NCBI RefSeq assembly: GCF_036880405.1
Contig: NZ_JBAJJM010000020.1
Location: 1 to 9,505 of the forward strand
Reading direction: 5' to 3'
Origin: Mannheimia indoligenes
GTDB taxonomy: Bacteria; Pseudomonadota; Gammaproteobacteria; Enterobacterales; Pasteurellaceae
DNA length: 9,505 bases
The notes under the pieces were generated by a model. The model was not told where the DNA came from. It saw only the letters and a program-made list of their open reading frames with translations, and did no database searches. Positions 1 through 5,518 of the stretch are shown piece after piece (within the stretch, counting starts at the first letter, position 1; each line of letters starts with the position of its first letter). The position numbers and the translations under genes were made by a program.

Positions 1-519
1 TATCGCAATCATATGAAACGGGCACATTTGTGTCGGGGTATTGAGTAAATCTTTTAATAATCCCCTCCGACCATCGCAGGTAACTGATTGAATGATATAG
101 CCTTTTTCTCTTAACTGATTGAGAGCTAACTGATAATAAACATCTTTTTCTGTTTTTACAAAACGATGATAGATTACCTTCTTTTTCAGACTATTGATTA
201 AAACCAATACACCAAATTCTCGACCAAAGAAAGTGGTATCCATAATAATATTCAGATATTTTCCTTCTATTATATTTGGCTGGCTTTTAGGGGCTTTTTC
301 AATATATCGTTGAATAGTTCTCACCGAACAATGATATTTCTCAGCAAGTTGCGGATAAGTCTGTTTTCCTGTCGTGTAATCAGACCAAATTTGAATAGCG
401 TTTAATTTCTTTTGAAAGGTAAAGATTTTATTACATTGATTGCAATAATGGCGCTGAATATTATTTTGCTTACCGTGCTTCTTGATATTCGTACTTTGGC
501 AAAATGGGCAGTTTTTTAT
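1..519 (-). CDS. Transposase, zinc-ribbon type related to the IS256/mutator DDE group (N-terminal 173 codons, start disturbed)
   Basis: This reading frame is open from position 519 to the window edge. It would catalyse cut or copy and paste of the element. The N-terminus has a four-cysteine zinc ribbon (CPFC at residues 4-7, CNQC at 26-29), then a helix-turn-helix-like stretch (about 50-72, with SVRTIQRYI), then the start of an RNase H-like core: MDTTFFGREFGV with Asp94 and VTCDGRRGLL with Asp149 are the likely first two catalytic acids. PTQMCPFHM at the edge also suits this group. The remaining catalytic residue would lie beyond the window. It resembles what is annotated as 'IS256 family transposase, variant Zn-binding type', from memory only. 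The frame has no ATG at its start: the codon before CPFC context is ATA, right after an in-frame TGA. An out-of-frame ATG at 521-523 would join it if one A were removed from the A6 run at 512-517. Confidence 0.75.
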   Translation of the reverse strand, partial: MKNCPFCQSTNIKKHGKQNNIQRHYCNQCNKIFTFQKKLNAIQIWSDYTTGKQTYPQLAEKYHCSVRTIQRYIEKAPKSQPNIIEGKYLNIIMDTTFFGREFGVLVLINSLKKKVIYHRFVKTEKDVYYQLALNQLREKGYIIQSVTCDGRRGLLKDLLNTPTQMCPFHMIAI

Positions 520-536
520 TCATTTTTCGAAAATAG

Positions 537-569
537 GGCTTAAAGCCTTGTACTATAAGGCTTTAAGCC
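537..569. repeat. Perfect 13-bp inverted repeat (hairpin) in the insertion sequence end
   Basis: The arms GGCTTAAAGCCTT (537-549) and AAGGCTTTAAGCC (557-569) are exact reverse complements around a 7-nt loop. The repeat lies just upstream of the transposase start and 37 bp downstream of cysK. In the cysK direction no strong T run follows it (CCCTATTTTCG). On the plus strand a T5 follows at 572-576. It could act as a weak terminator, or fold in read-through transcripts and mask the transposase start. Confidence 0.7.
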
Positions 570-581
570 ACTTTTTAGCAA
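552..581 (-). promoter_or_regulatory. Candidate promoter of the transposase
   Basis: On the minus strand TTGCTA (581-576) and TATAGT (557-552) are separated by 18 bp and resemble sigma-70 -35 and -10 boxes. The -10 sits in the loop and edge of the 537-569 hairpin, so a transcript starting near 545 would carry only one hairpin arm. This is prediction from matching hexamers only. Confidence 0.35.
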
Positions 582-605
582 CTATTTTGTCTACTATGCC
601 TGATT

Positions 606-1553
606 TTAAGCCTCAATCCCTTCAAATAAAAGTGTACTTAAATAACGCTCAGAGGCAGATGGTAAAATCACCACGATAAGTTTATCTGCAAATTCAGGTA
701 ATTTTGCTAAGCGATCTGCTGCTGCAACGGCTGCACCAGATGAAATACCGCCTAAAATCCCTTCTTCAGCCATTAAGCGGCGAGCGGTTGCTAGGGCTTC
801 TTCGCTTGATACTTGCTCAACTCTATCCACTAATGATAAATCAAGGTTTTTCGGGATAAAGCCCGCACCAATGCCTTGAATTTTATGTGGAGCCGGTTTC
901 ACTTCTTCGCCGTTTAAGGTTTGAGTAATGACAGGCGATTCTGCCGGCTCAACTGCCACAGAAATAATTTGTTTGCCTTTGTCTTGTTTAATCGCACGAG
1001 AAACACCGGTAATAGTACCACCTGTACCCACACCTGCCACTAATACATCAATTTTACCTTCGGTTGCATCCCAAATTTCAGGACCGGTGGTTTGTTGGTG
1101 GATCGCAGGGTTTGCCGGGTTTTCAAATTGTTTTAAGGTAACGTAATGATCAGGGTTTGAGGCTGCAATTTCTTCCGCTTTTGCAATTGCCCCTTTCATT
1201 CCTTTTGCCCCTTCGGTTAAAACAAGGTTTACGCCTAAACCACGCAATAAACGTTTACGCTCGGTACTCATTGTTTCAGGCATTGTTAAAGTTAATTTGT
1301 AGCCACGAGCTGCGGCAACATAAGCCAATGCGATACCAGTATTGCCACTGGTTGCATCGACAATTTCTTTACCTTTAGTCAAAATACCGTCTTTCTCTGC
1401 TTGCCACACCATATTCGCCCCGATACGGCATTTCACGCTAAAACTTGGGTTACGCCCTTCCACTTTAACCACAATGTTGCCATTACCGAAATTCTTTAAA
1501 CGAACAAGAGGAGTGTTACCAATAGAGTATGAGTTGTCTGCATAGATAGTCAT
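606..1553 (-). CDS. cysK: Cysteine synthase A (O-acetylserine sulfhydrylase)
   Basis: CysK is a cytoplasmic PLP enzyme that makes L-cysteine from O-acetyl-L-serine and sulfide. The 315-residue length is normal for the family. The PLP lysine is K41 in NPSFSVKCRIG. The substrate-binding loop TSGNTG is at 68-73. The phosphate-binding glycine loop GTGGTITG is at 176-183, and GISSGAA near 270 carries the serine that contacts the pyridine nitrogen. SVKCRIGANM points to CysK rather than CysM. The ATG at 1551-1553 has AAGGAA (1561-1566) seven bases upstream. The gene stands alone between the thrB terminator and an insertion sequence, and no hairpin of its own is evident before the insertion sequence. 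In enteric relatives cysK is activated by CysB with O- or N-acetylserine; no CysB site is assigned here. Confidence 0.97.
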   Translation of the reverse strand: MTIYADNSYSIGNTPLVRLKNFGNGNIVVKVEGRNPSFSVKCRIGANMVWQAEKDGILTKGKEIVDATSGNTGIALAYVAAARGYKLTLTMPETMSTERKRLLRGLGVNLVLTEGAKGMKGAIAKAEEIAASNPDHYVTLKQFENPANPAIHQQTTGPEIWDATEGKIDVLVAGVGTGGTITGVSRAIKQDKGKQIISVAVEPAESPVITQTLNGEEVKPAPHKIQGIGAGFIPKNLDLSLVDRVEQVSSEEALATARRLMAEEGILGGISSGAAVAAADRLAKLPEFADKLIVVILPSASERYLSTLLFEGIEA

Positions 1554-1594
1554 AATAGTGTTCCTTATTAGATTAGGTATTAAAATTTAACTTT

Positions 1595-1622
1595 ATCATA
1601 CTTATTTTTGAGTGATTTGCTA
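1595..1622 (-). promoter_or_regulatory. Candidate cysK promoter
   Basis: On the minus strand TATGAT (1600-1595) makes a good -10. TAGCAA (1622-1617) lies 16 bp upstream as a poor -35. A weak -35 would suit an activator-dependent promoter such as the CysB-controlled promoters of relatives. Position relative to the cysK ATG (about 40 bp upstream) is reasonable. No experimental support. Confidence 0.35.
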
Positions 1623-1671
1623 GTAGCTAGAAGGTATTTTATATAACCAAATAGAATATGTTGAGATAGGC

Positions 1672-1721
1672 AAAAAGTAAGCGGTCATATTTTGCAAAAA
1701 ATTTACTAAATCTGACCGCTT
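1672..1721 (-). terminator. Terminator of thrB formed by an inverted uptake-signal pair
   Basis: AAGCGGTCA (1679-1687) and TGACCGCTT (1713-1721) are perfect 9-bp inverted arms with a 25-nt AT-rich loop, starting 19 nt past the thrB stop. In the thrB direction the stem is followed by a T5 (1676-1672). Both arms contain the AAGCGGTC core of the Actinobacillus/Mannheimia uptake signal; inverted pairs of uptake signals acting as terminators are well known in Pasteurellaceae. The terminator places cysK outside the thr operon. Confidence 0.75.
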
Positions 1722-1739
1722 GACTATTGGGAATTGAGA

Positions 1740-2687
1740 CTATTTCAGCTCTCTCGCGCCTTGATTATCGACCTTACAAATGTGGATAAATCCTTCGTTG
1801 TTTTGTAGATACTCTTTTTCCAAGTAGTTCACTAATCGTTGGGCGTGTTCCAAATCAGGAGCGATGGCAAACATCGTTGGGCCTGAGCCGGAAATACCAA
1901 CCGCTAATGCCCCTAAATCTTTACAGCCTTGTCGAACGGTTGGGAAGTTAGGGAGCAAATCTTCACGATACGGTTCGGCAATAAGGTCTTTCATCATCGT
2001 TGCGGCTAGCACATCTTGGTGAGTGTGGCAGGCGTGAACGAAAGAGCCTAAATAGCGGGCTTGCTGAATCATATCTTGGCGAGTGTAGCTCTTCGGTAAA
2101 ATCGCACGAGCTTCGGCAGTGGAAACTTCCACGCCCGGATAAGCCAATACCCAGTACCATTCATCAAAGAACGGCAACGGTTGGCAAATGTTGCCGAGAG
2201 ATTGAGTCATTAGCTGTAAGCCGCCTAAATAGCAAGGGGCAACGTTATCGTAGTGGATTGAGCCTGAAATTCTACCTTCCAGTTCGCCCATCATTTCCAA
2301 CAATTCCATTTTTGAAAATGGTTCATCGTGGAATTTGTTGAGAGCCACTAATGCCGCCACAATCGAACAAGCACTCGAGCCAAGCCCTGAGCCAATCGGC
2401 ATATTTTTTTCGAGTGTTAATCGCAAATTTTTTACGTTGCCACCACGCAGTTTTAAGCGTTCGCTAAAAAGCACATAGGCTTGATAAACGATATTTTTTT
2501 GCGGCTCTTTCGGTAATTTTCTGACGAAATAGCCAGCACTTTCTAATTCGAAGTATTGATCGCAATCTTCGATTTGGACTACATCGCCGAGCAATGAGCC
2601 GTCAATCGGGGAAATTGCCGCCCCTAAAGAGTCAAAACCGACACTGATATTAGCACTGGATGCCGGTGCATAAATGCGTAAAACCAT
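1740..2687 (-). CDS. thrB: Homoserine kinase
   Basis: ThrB phosphorylates L-homoserine with ATP to O-phosphohomoserine, the fourth step from aspartate to threonine. It is a cytoplasmic GHMP-family kinase, and 315 residues is normal (about 310). The family's three motifs are present: the N-terminal APASSANISVGFDSLG (7-22), the ATP-binding glycine loop PIGSGLGSSACS (97-108), and the C-terminal GISGSGPT (264-271). Its ATG shares one base with the thrA stop (TAATG at 2689-2685), so the two genes are co-transcribed and probably translationally coupled. AGGAG (2699-2695) serves as its ribosome binding site inside the end of thrA. Threonine synthase (thrC), the usual next gene, is absent; a terminator follows instead. 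Confidence 0.97.
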   Translation of the reverse strand: MVLRIYAPASSANISVGFDSLGAAISPIDGSLLGDVVQIEDCDQYFELESAGYFVRKLPKEPQKNIVYQAYVLFSERLKLRGGNVKNLRLTLEKNMPIGSGLGSSACSIVAALVALNKFHDEPFSKMELLEMMGELEGRISGSIHYDNVAPCYLGGLQLMTQSLGNICQPLPFFDEWYWVLAYPGVEVSTAEARAILPKSYTRQDMIQQARYLGSFVHACHTHQDVLAATMMKDLIAEPYREDLLPNFPTVRQGCKDLGALAVGISGSGPTMFAIAPDLEHAQRLVNYLEKEYLQNNEGFIHICKVDNQGARELK

Positions 2688-5143
2688 TAGTTTGCTCCTC
2701 CGTGTAGGGTGCGAAGAATATCGGCAAAAATACCGGCTGCTGTTACGCTATTGCCTGCTCCGTAGCCTCGTAAGAGGAGTGGGATTGGGTTGTAATAACG
2801 AGTTAAGAAGGCTAGAGCATTTTCACCGTCTTTCACTTTGTAAAGTGGGTGATTTTCATCAACGGCTTCAATCGCCACACGGCATTTATTGCCGGTAATT
2901 GAGCCTACATAGCGTAACACTTTGCCTTCGGCTTTAGCAGCTTGCACACGTTTATCAAATTCTTCATCTAATGATGGCAGAACAGCTAAGAACTCATCAC
3001 GGCTCATACCTTCTGAGAACCCTTTTGGCAATACACCTTCAATTTCAATATCGTCAAATTCAAGCGGTAAGCCGGTTTCACGAGCAAGAATTAACAATTT
3101 ACGAGCGACATCCGCACCGGATAAATCATCGCGTGGATCAGGCTCGGTAAAGCCTTTTTCTTTTGCAATTAAAGTGGCTTGTGAAAGGGTTAAACCTTCT
3201 TCTAATTTACCGAAAATGAAGGAAAGTGAGCCTGATAAAATCCCTTCAAATTTTTCGACTTCATCGCCTGCTGCCAAGAGATTTTGTAGGTTTTCGATAA
3301 CCGGTAAACCCGCACCCACATTGGTTTCATAGAGGAATTTATGTTGGCTTTGGCGAGCATTTTCACGCATTTCCAAATAGTAGTCGTAGCTTGAGGTGTT
3401 AGCCTTTTTGTTTGGTGTGACCACGTGGAAACCCTCTTTTAGTGCACGAGCATAAAGATTCGCCACCGATTGAGCCGAAGTACAATCCACAAATACAGGG
3501 TTGACAACGTGGTGGAATTTGATGAATGAAAGTAACACATCAAAATCAGACGGCTGGATCGCTTTTTCTAAATCTTCTTTCCAGTTATCTAAATTTAAGC
3601 CGTTTTCGTTCAGCAACATTTTATCCGAGTTGGCTAAGGCACAAATTCGGATCTCAATGTCCTTCTTTGCCAAAAATTCCTTTTGTTGTTTAACCTGCTC
3701 AATTAACTCGCTGCCTACGCCGCCGACACCGACTAAAAACATATCGACCACACGCTTGCTGTTGAATAGCGATTTATGAGTTGCTTTTACTGCCTCAATC
3801 GCTTTATTTAGTGGCACAACTGCTGAAATTGAGCGTTCTGATGAACCTTGTGCGATTGCCACAATGCTGATATTCGCTTGAGCTAGGGCAGAGAAGAAAC
3901 GAGCAGCGATACCTTTAGCGGTACGCATACCATCCCCAACCACAGACACAATGGATAAATCCTTAATAATATCAATTGGGTCAAGCAAGTTTTCCGCTAA
4001 TTCGTGAGCAAATTCCGCATTGAGTGCCGCTAAGGCTTTTTCTGCTGATTTTGCCGGTACGCAGAAACTGATGCTATATTCTGAGGAAGATTGAGTAATT
4101 AAAATCACCGAAATGCCGGCTTTTGACATCGTGGAGAATACACGAGCAGCCATTCCCACCATACCTTGCATACCCGAACCTGACACATTGAACATTGCCA
4201 CGTTGTCGAGGTTGGTGATCCCTTTTACTTTTAAGCCATCGGTTGCTACATTGCTGTCAATCAATGTGCCTTTGCCATCTGGATTACCGGTATTTTTAAT
4301 TAAGCACGGAATATTTAACGGCACTAACGGTCCGATAGTGCGAGGGTGGATCACTTTCGCTCCAAAGTAGGAAAGCTCCATTGCCTCTTGGTAGCTCATT
4401 GACTCTAAACATACGGCATCTGGTACTAGGCGAGGATCGCAGGTGTAAACGCCGTCCACATCGGTCCAAATTTCACAAATATCTGCTTTTAAGCACGCAG
4501 CCAAGCAAGCTGCTGAGTAGTCAGAGCCGTTGCGACCTAAAAGCACTAATTCGCCTTTTTCGTTACCCGCGGTAAAGCCTGCCATTAATACTACGTTTTT
4601 CTTAGGAATTGAGCCGGCATCAACACGCTTGGTGGATTCAGCAATATCCACTGAAGATTCTAAATAGCTGCCGTGAGCCAATAATTTTTCCACAGGATCA
4701 ATGCGGGTAACATCATAGCCTTTCGCCTCAAACCACGCTTGCATCATCGCAATAGAAAGTTTTTCACCACGACAATGAATGGTCGCTGCAATATCATCCG
4801 ATAAAGATTTGCTTTTTGCCGAGTCTGCTGCTACCTGTTGAATTTGGGCTAATTCCGCCTCAACTAAGGCTAATAATGCTTCACGAGCGAAGTTATTATT
4901 GGCTTCATATAAACCGTTGATGATATTGTGGAAAATTTCAGTAGCTTCAGAAAGGTTAGATTCAAAGGATTCACCTGCGATAGCTTTATCGACAATGGCG
5001 ACAAGGTGGTTAGTAATTTTAGCTGGAGCGGATAATACCCCAGCTGCTTGATCTGCTAGATGGGCCTTTTCGATGATGTTCGCCGCTTGCATAAAGCGTT
5101 CCGGGTTGGCAAGCGATGTGCCACCAAATTTTAGAACTCGCAT
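2687..5143 (-). CDS. thrA: Bifunctional aspartokinase I / homoserine dehydrogenase I
   Basis: ThrA catalyses step 1 (aspartate to aspartyl phosphate) and step 3 (aspartate semialdehyde to homoserine) of threonine synthesis. The protein is 818 residues from the chosen start, close to the enterobacterial 820. The kinase domain opens with KFGGTS (5-10) and contains GRNGSD (about 204-209). Two ACT regulatory repeats follow: one around SGSGMQGMVGMAARVF (320s-330s) and SSSEYSISF, the other around VVGDGMRT (401-408) and SSERSIS. The dehydrogenase half starts with the NAD(P)-binding VGVGGVG (471-477) and has NKKANT (578-583) and the catalytic-region TEPDPRDDLSG (about 666-676). The ATG at 5143-5141 has TCAGGAG-type spacing (AGGAGA at 5153-5148) and gives the MRVLKFGG start of relatives. 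A TTG 13 codons upstream is rejected because it lies in the attenuator's T run. Feedback inhibition by threonine is expected from the family. Confidence 0.97.
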   Translation of the reverse strand: MRVLKFGGTSLANPERFMQAANIIEKAHLADQAAGVLSAPAKITNHLVAIVDKAIAGESFESNLSEATEIFHNIINGLYEANNNFAREALLALVEAELAQIQQVAADSAKSKSLSDDIAATIHCRGEKLSIAMMQAWFEAKGYDVTRIDPVEKLLAHGSYLESSVDIAESTKRVDAGSIPKKNVVLMAGFTAGNEKGELVLLGRNGSDYSAACLAACLKADICEIWTDVDGVYTCDPRLVPDAVCLESMSYQEAMELSYFGAKVIHPRTIGPLVPLNIPCLIKNTGNPDGKGTLIDSNVATDGLKVKGITNLDNVAMFNVSGSGMQGMVGMAARVFSTMSKAGISVILITQSSSEYSISFCVPAKSAEKALAALNAEFAHELAENLLDPIDIIKDLSIVSVVGDGMRTAKGIAARFFSALAQANISIVAIAQGSSERSISAVVPLNKAIEAVKATHKSLFNSKRVVDMFLVGVGGVGSELIEQVKQQKEFLAKKDIEIRICALANSDKMLLNENGLNLDNWKEDLEKAIQPSDFDVLLSFIKFHHVVNPVFVDCTSAQSVANLYARALKEGFHVVTPNKKANTSSYDYYLEMRENARQSQHKFLYETNVGAGLPVIENLQNLLAAGDEVEKFEGILSGSLSFIFGKLEEGLTLSQATLIAKEKGFTEPDPRDDLSGADVARKLLILARETGLPLEFDDIEIEGVLPKGFSEGMSRDEFLAVLPSLDEEFDKRVQAAKAEGKVLRYVGSITGNKCRVAIEAVDENHPLYKVKDGENALAFLTRYYNPIPLLLRGYGAGNSVTAAGIFADILRTLHGGAN

Positions 5144-5176
5144 AGTTTCTCCTGATATTAATATTTGCAAATTTTT

Positions 5177-5208
5177 ATACAAAAATGCCCGCTTGTAGCG
5201 GGCATTTT
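5177..5208 (-). terminator. thr operon attenuator (intrinsic terminator of the leader)
   Basis: On the minus strand AAAATGCCCGC (5208-5198) pairs perfectly with GCGGGCATTTT (5192-5182) around a 5-nt loop and runs into a T tract (5185-5181). It lies between the thrL stop (5221) and the thrA start (5143), where a threonine attenuator belongs. GCGGGT in the end of thrL (5238-5233) can pair with GCCCGC (5203-5198) of the terminator's first arm, making the competing antiterminator. Confidence 0.9.
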
Positions 5209-5220
5209 AAATTCTGTTTT

Positions 5221-5295
5221 TTAGCAACACTCACCCGCATTATGTGATTGCATAATGGTAATCGTGGTGGTAATAATGGTTGCTAAGTTAAACAT
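5221..5295 (-). CDS. thrL: thr operon leader peptide
   Basis: A 24-codon reading frame directly upstream of the attenuator begins MFNLA and then reads TIITTTITI (residues 6-14): five threonine and four isoleucine codons in nine. That is the hallmark of ThrL, whose translation senses charged tRNA-Thr and tRNA-Ile. When the ribosome stalls in this run it covers CATTATG (5257-5251). This frees CATAATG (5244-5238) and the following GCGGGT to form the antiterminator, so thrA is transcribed. When translation proceeds, CATTATG and CATAATG pair, the attenuator forms and transcription stops. The product itself probably has no other role. The start is ATG at 5295-5293, with only a weak GAGA purine stretch upstream. 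The residues differ from E. coli ThrL apart from the Thr/Ile run. It is too short for ordinary gene callers. Confidence 0.93.
   Translation of the reverse strand: MFNLATIITTTITIMQSHNAGECC
5238..5257 (-). promoter_or_regulatory. thr leader pause hairpin (arms 1:2 of the attenuator)
   Basis: CATTATG (5257-5251) and CATAATG (5244-5238), read on the minus strand, are perfect 7-bp inverted arms with a 6-nt loop inside thrL. The first arm starts in Thr13 and ends in Met15, at the end of the regulatory codon run. The second arm runs straight into the GCGGGT that can bind the terminator's first arm. The two pairings exclude one another. Confidence 0.8.
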
Positions 5296-5329
5296 TTTGT
5301 TATTTCTCAATAAAGATGAATTAACTGAG

Positions 5330-5358
5330 AGAATGTGGCAAACCTTTTCTTTTGTCAA
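5330..5358 (-). promoter_or_regulatory. Promoter of the thrLAB operon
   Basis: On the minus strand a perfect sigma-70 -35 box TTGACA (5358-5353) is followed after 17 bp by CATTCT (5335-5330) as a -10. Transcription would start near 5323, about 28 nt before thrL, giving a leader of about 180 nt before thrA. No other pair this good is seen between thrL and sodA on this strand. Confidence 0.75.
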
Positions 5359-5419
5359 TCTTTTTTTGTGGGAAATTGTGCTTTTTATCGCCTGCTATGT
5401 TTGCCTATTGCATTAATTG

Positions 5420-5442
5420 TGATTAATCTGAAGATTAAATCA
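5420..5442. promoter_or_regulatory. Unassigned palindrome upstream of sodA (operator candidate)
   Basis: TTAATCT (5423-5429) and AGATTAA (5432-5438) form a perfect 7-2-7 inverted repeat. With a one-base bulge it extends outward to TGA...TCA (5420-5442). It lies just upstream of the proposed sodA -35 and about 60 bp upstream of the thr -35. The shape suits a dimeric regulator, but I cannot name one with confidence. It does not match the FNR consensus. Confidence 0.4.
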
Positions 5443-5450
5443 TAGATTTC

Positions 5451-5464
5451 TTGTTTTAGATCAA
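5451..5464 (+). promoter_or_regulatory. FNR-like binding site at the sodA promoter
   Basis: TTGTT-TTAG-ATCAA differs at one position from the FNR consensus TTGAT-N4-ATCAA. It covers the proposed sodA -35 hexamer, a position where FNR binding normally represses. In E. coli sodA is repressed under anaerobiosis by FNR and ArcA; applying that here is inference. Confidence 0.5.
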
Positions 5465-5478
5465 AAAACTGCTAAACT
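5451..5478 (+). promoter_or_regulatory. Candidate sodA promoter
   Basis: TTGTTT (5451-5456) and TAAACT (5473-5478) lie 16 bp apart, as -35 and -10 boxes. The start point would be near 5485, leaving about 34 nt of untranslated leader that includes the ribosome binding site GAGGA (5507-5511). Confidence 0.5.
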
Positions 5479-5518
5479 TAGTGCTGAGTGATTAACCTTT
5501 ATATATGAGGACAATAAA

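Larger units (their letters stand above)
1..600 (-). mobile_element. Insertion sequence, one end plus 5' half of the transposase gene (partial)
   Basis: The left edge of the window cuts through an insertion sequence whose transposase gene points left. The visible part holds 173 codons of transposase, its start region and about 80 bp of non-coding end sequence up to the cysK stop at 606. The exact outer end cannot be fixed because the other end is outside the window; it probably lies at about 575-605, so the element sits almost directly behind cysK. A perfect 13-bp inverted repeat (537-549 and 557-569) lies inside this end. An 8-bp direct repeat TTTAAGCC occurs at 562-569 and 605-612, but only 35 bp separates the copies, so it is not a target duplication of the whole element. 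Confidence 0.75.

Noticed and set aside
482..679. Plus-strand 65-codon open frame across the insertion sequence end and the cysK stop
   Set aside because: It spans the hairpin and the reverse strand of two better genes, and has no recognisable product.
2000..2341. Plus-strand 113-codon open frame opposite thrB
   Set aside because: It mirrors thrB codons on the other strand and shows no domain; treated as a shadow, as are the other short frames opposite cysK, thrA, sodA and alr.
2922..3332. Plus-strand 136-codon open frame opposite thrA
   Set aside because: Low-complexity Ser/Pro/Asn-rich shadow of the thrA coding strand with no ribosome site or known motif.
5144..5182. Upstream TTG start for thrA adding 13 residues
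   Set aside because: The codon lies at the attenuator's T run, and the extension would be excluded from the good AGGAGA site. MRVLKFGG at 5143 matches relatives and is well placed behind that site.
5263..5271. GTGGTGG as a Haemophilus-type Chi site
   Set aside because: The first base of the proposed GNTGGTGG octamer is C rather than G here, and the bases are explained by Thr codons of thrL read in reverse.
5421..5438. GATTAA direct repeats as an ArcA box
   Set aside because: The two copies are 12 bp apart, not the roughly 11 bp typical of ArcA repeats, and they are part of the palindrome; not strong enough to call.
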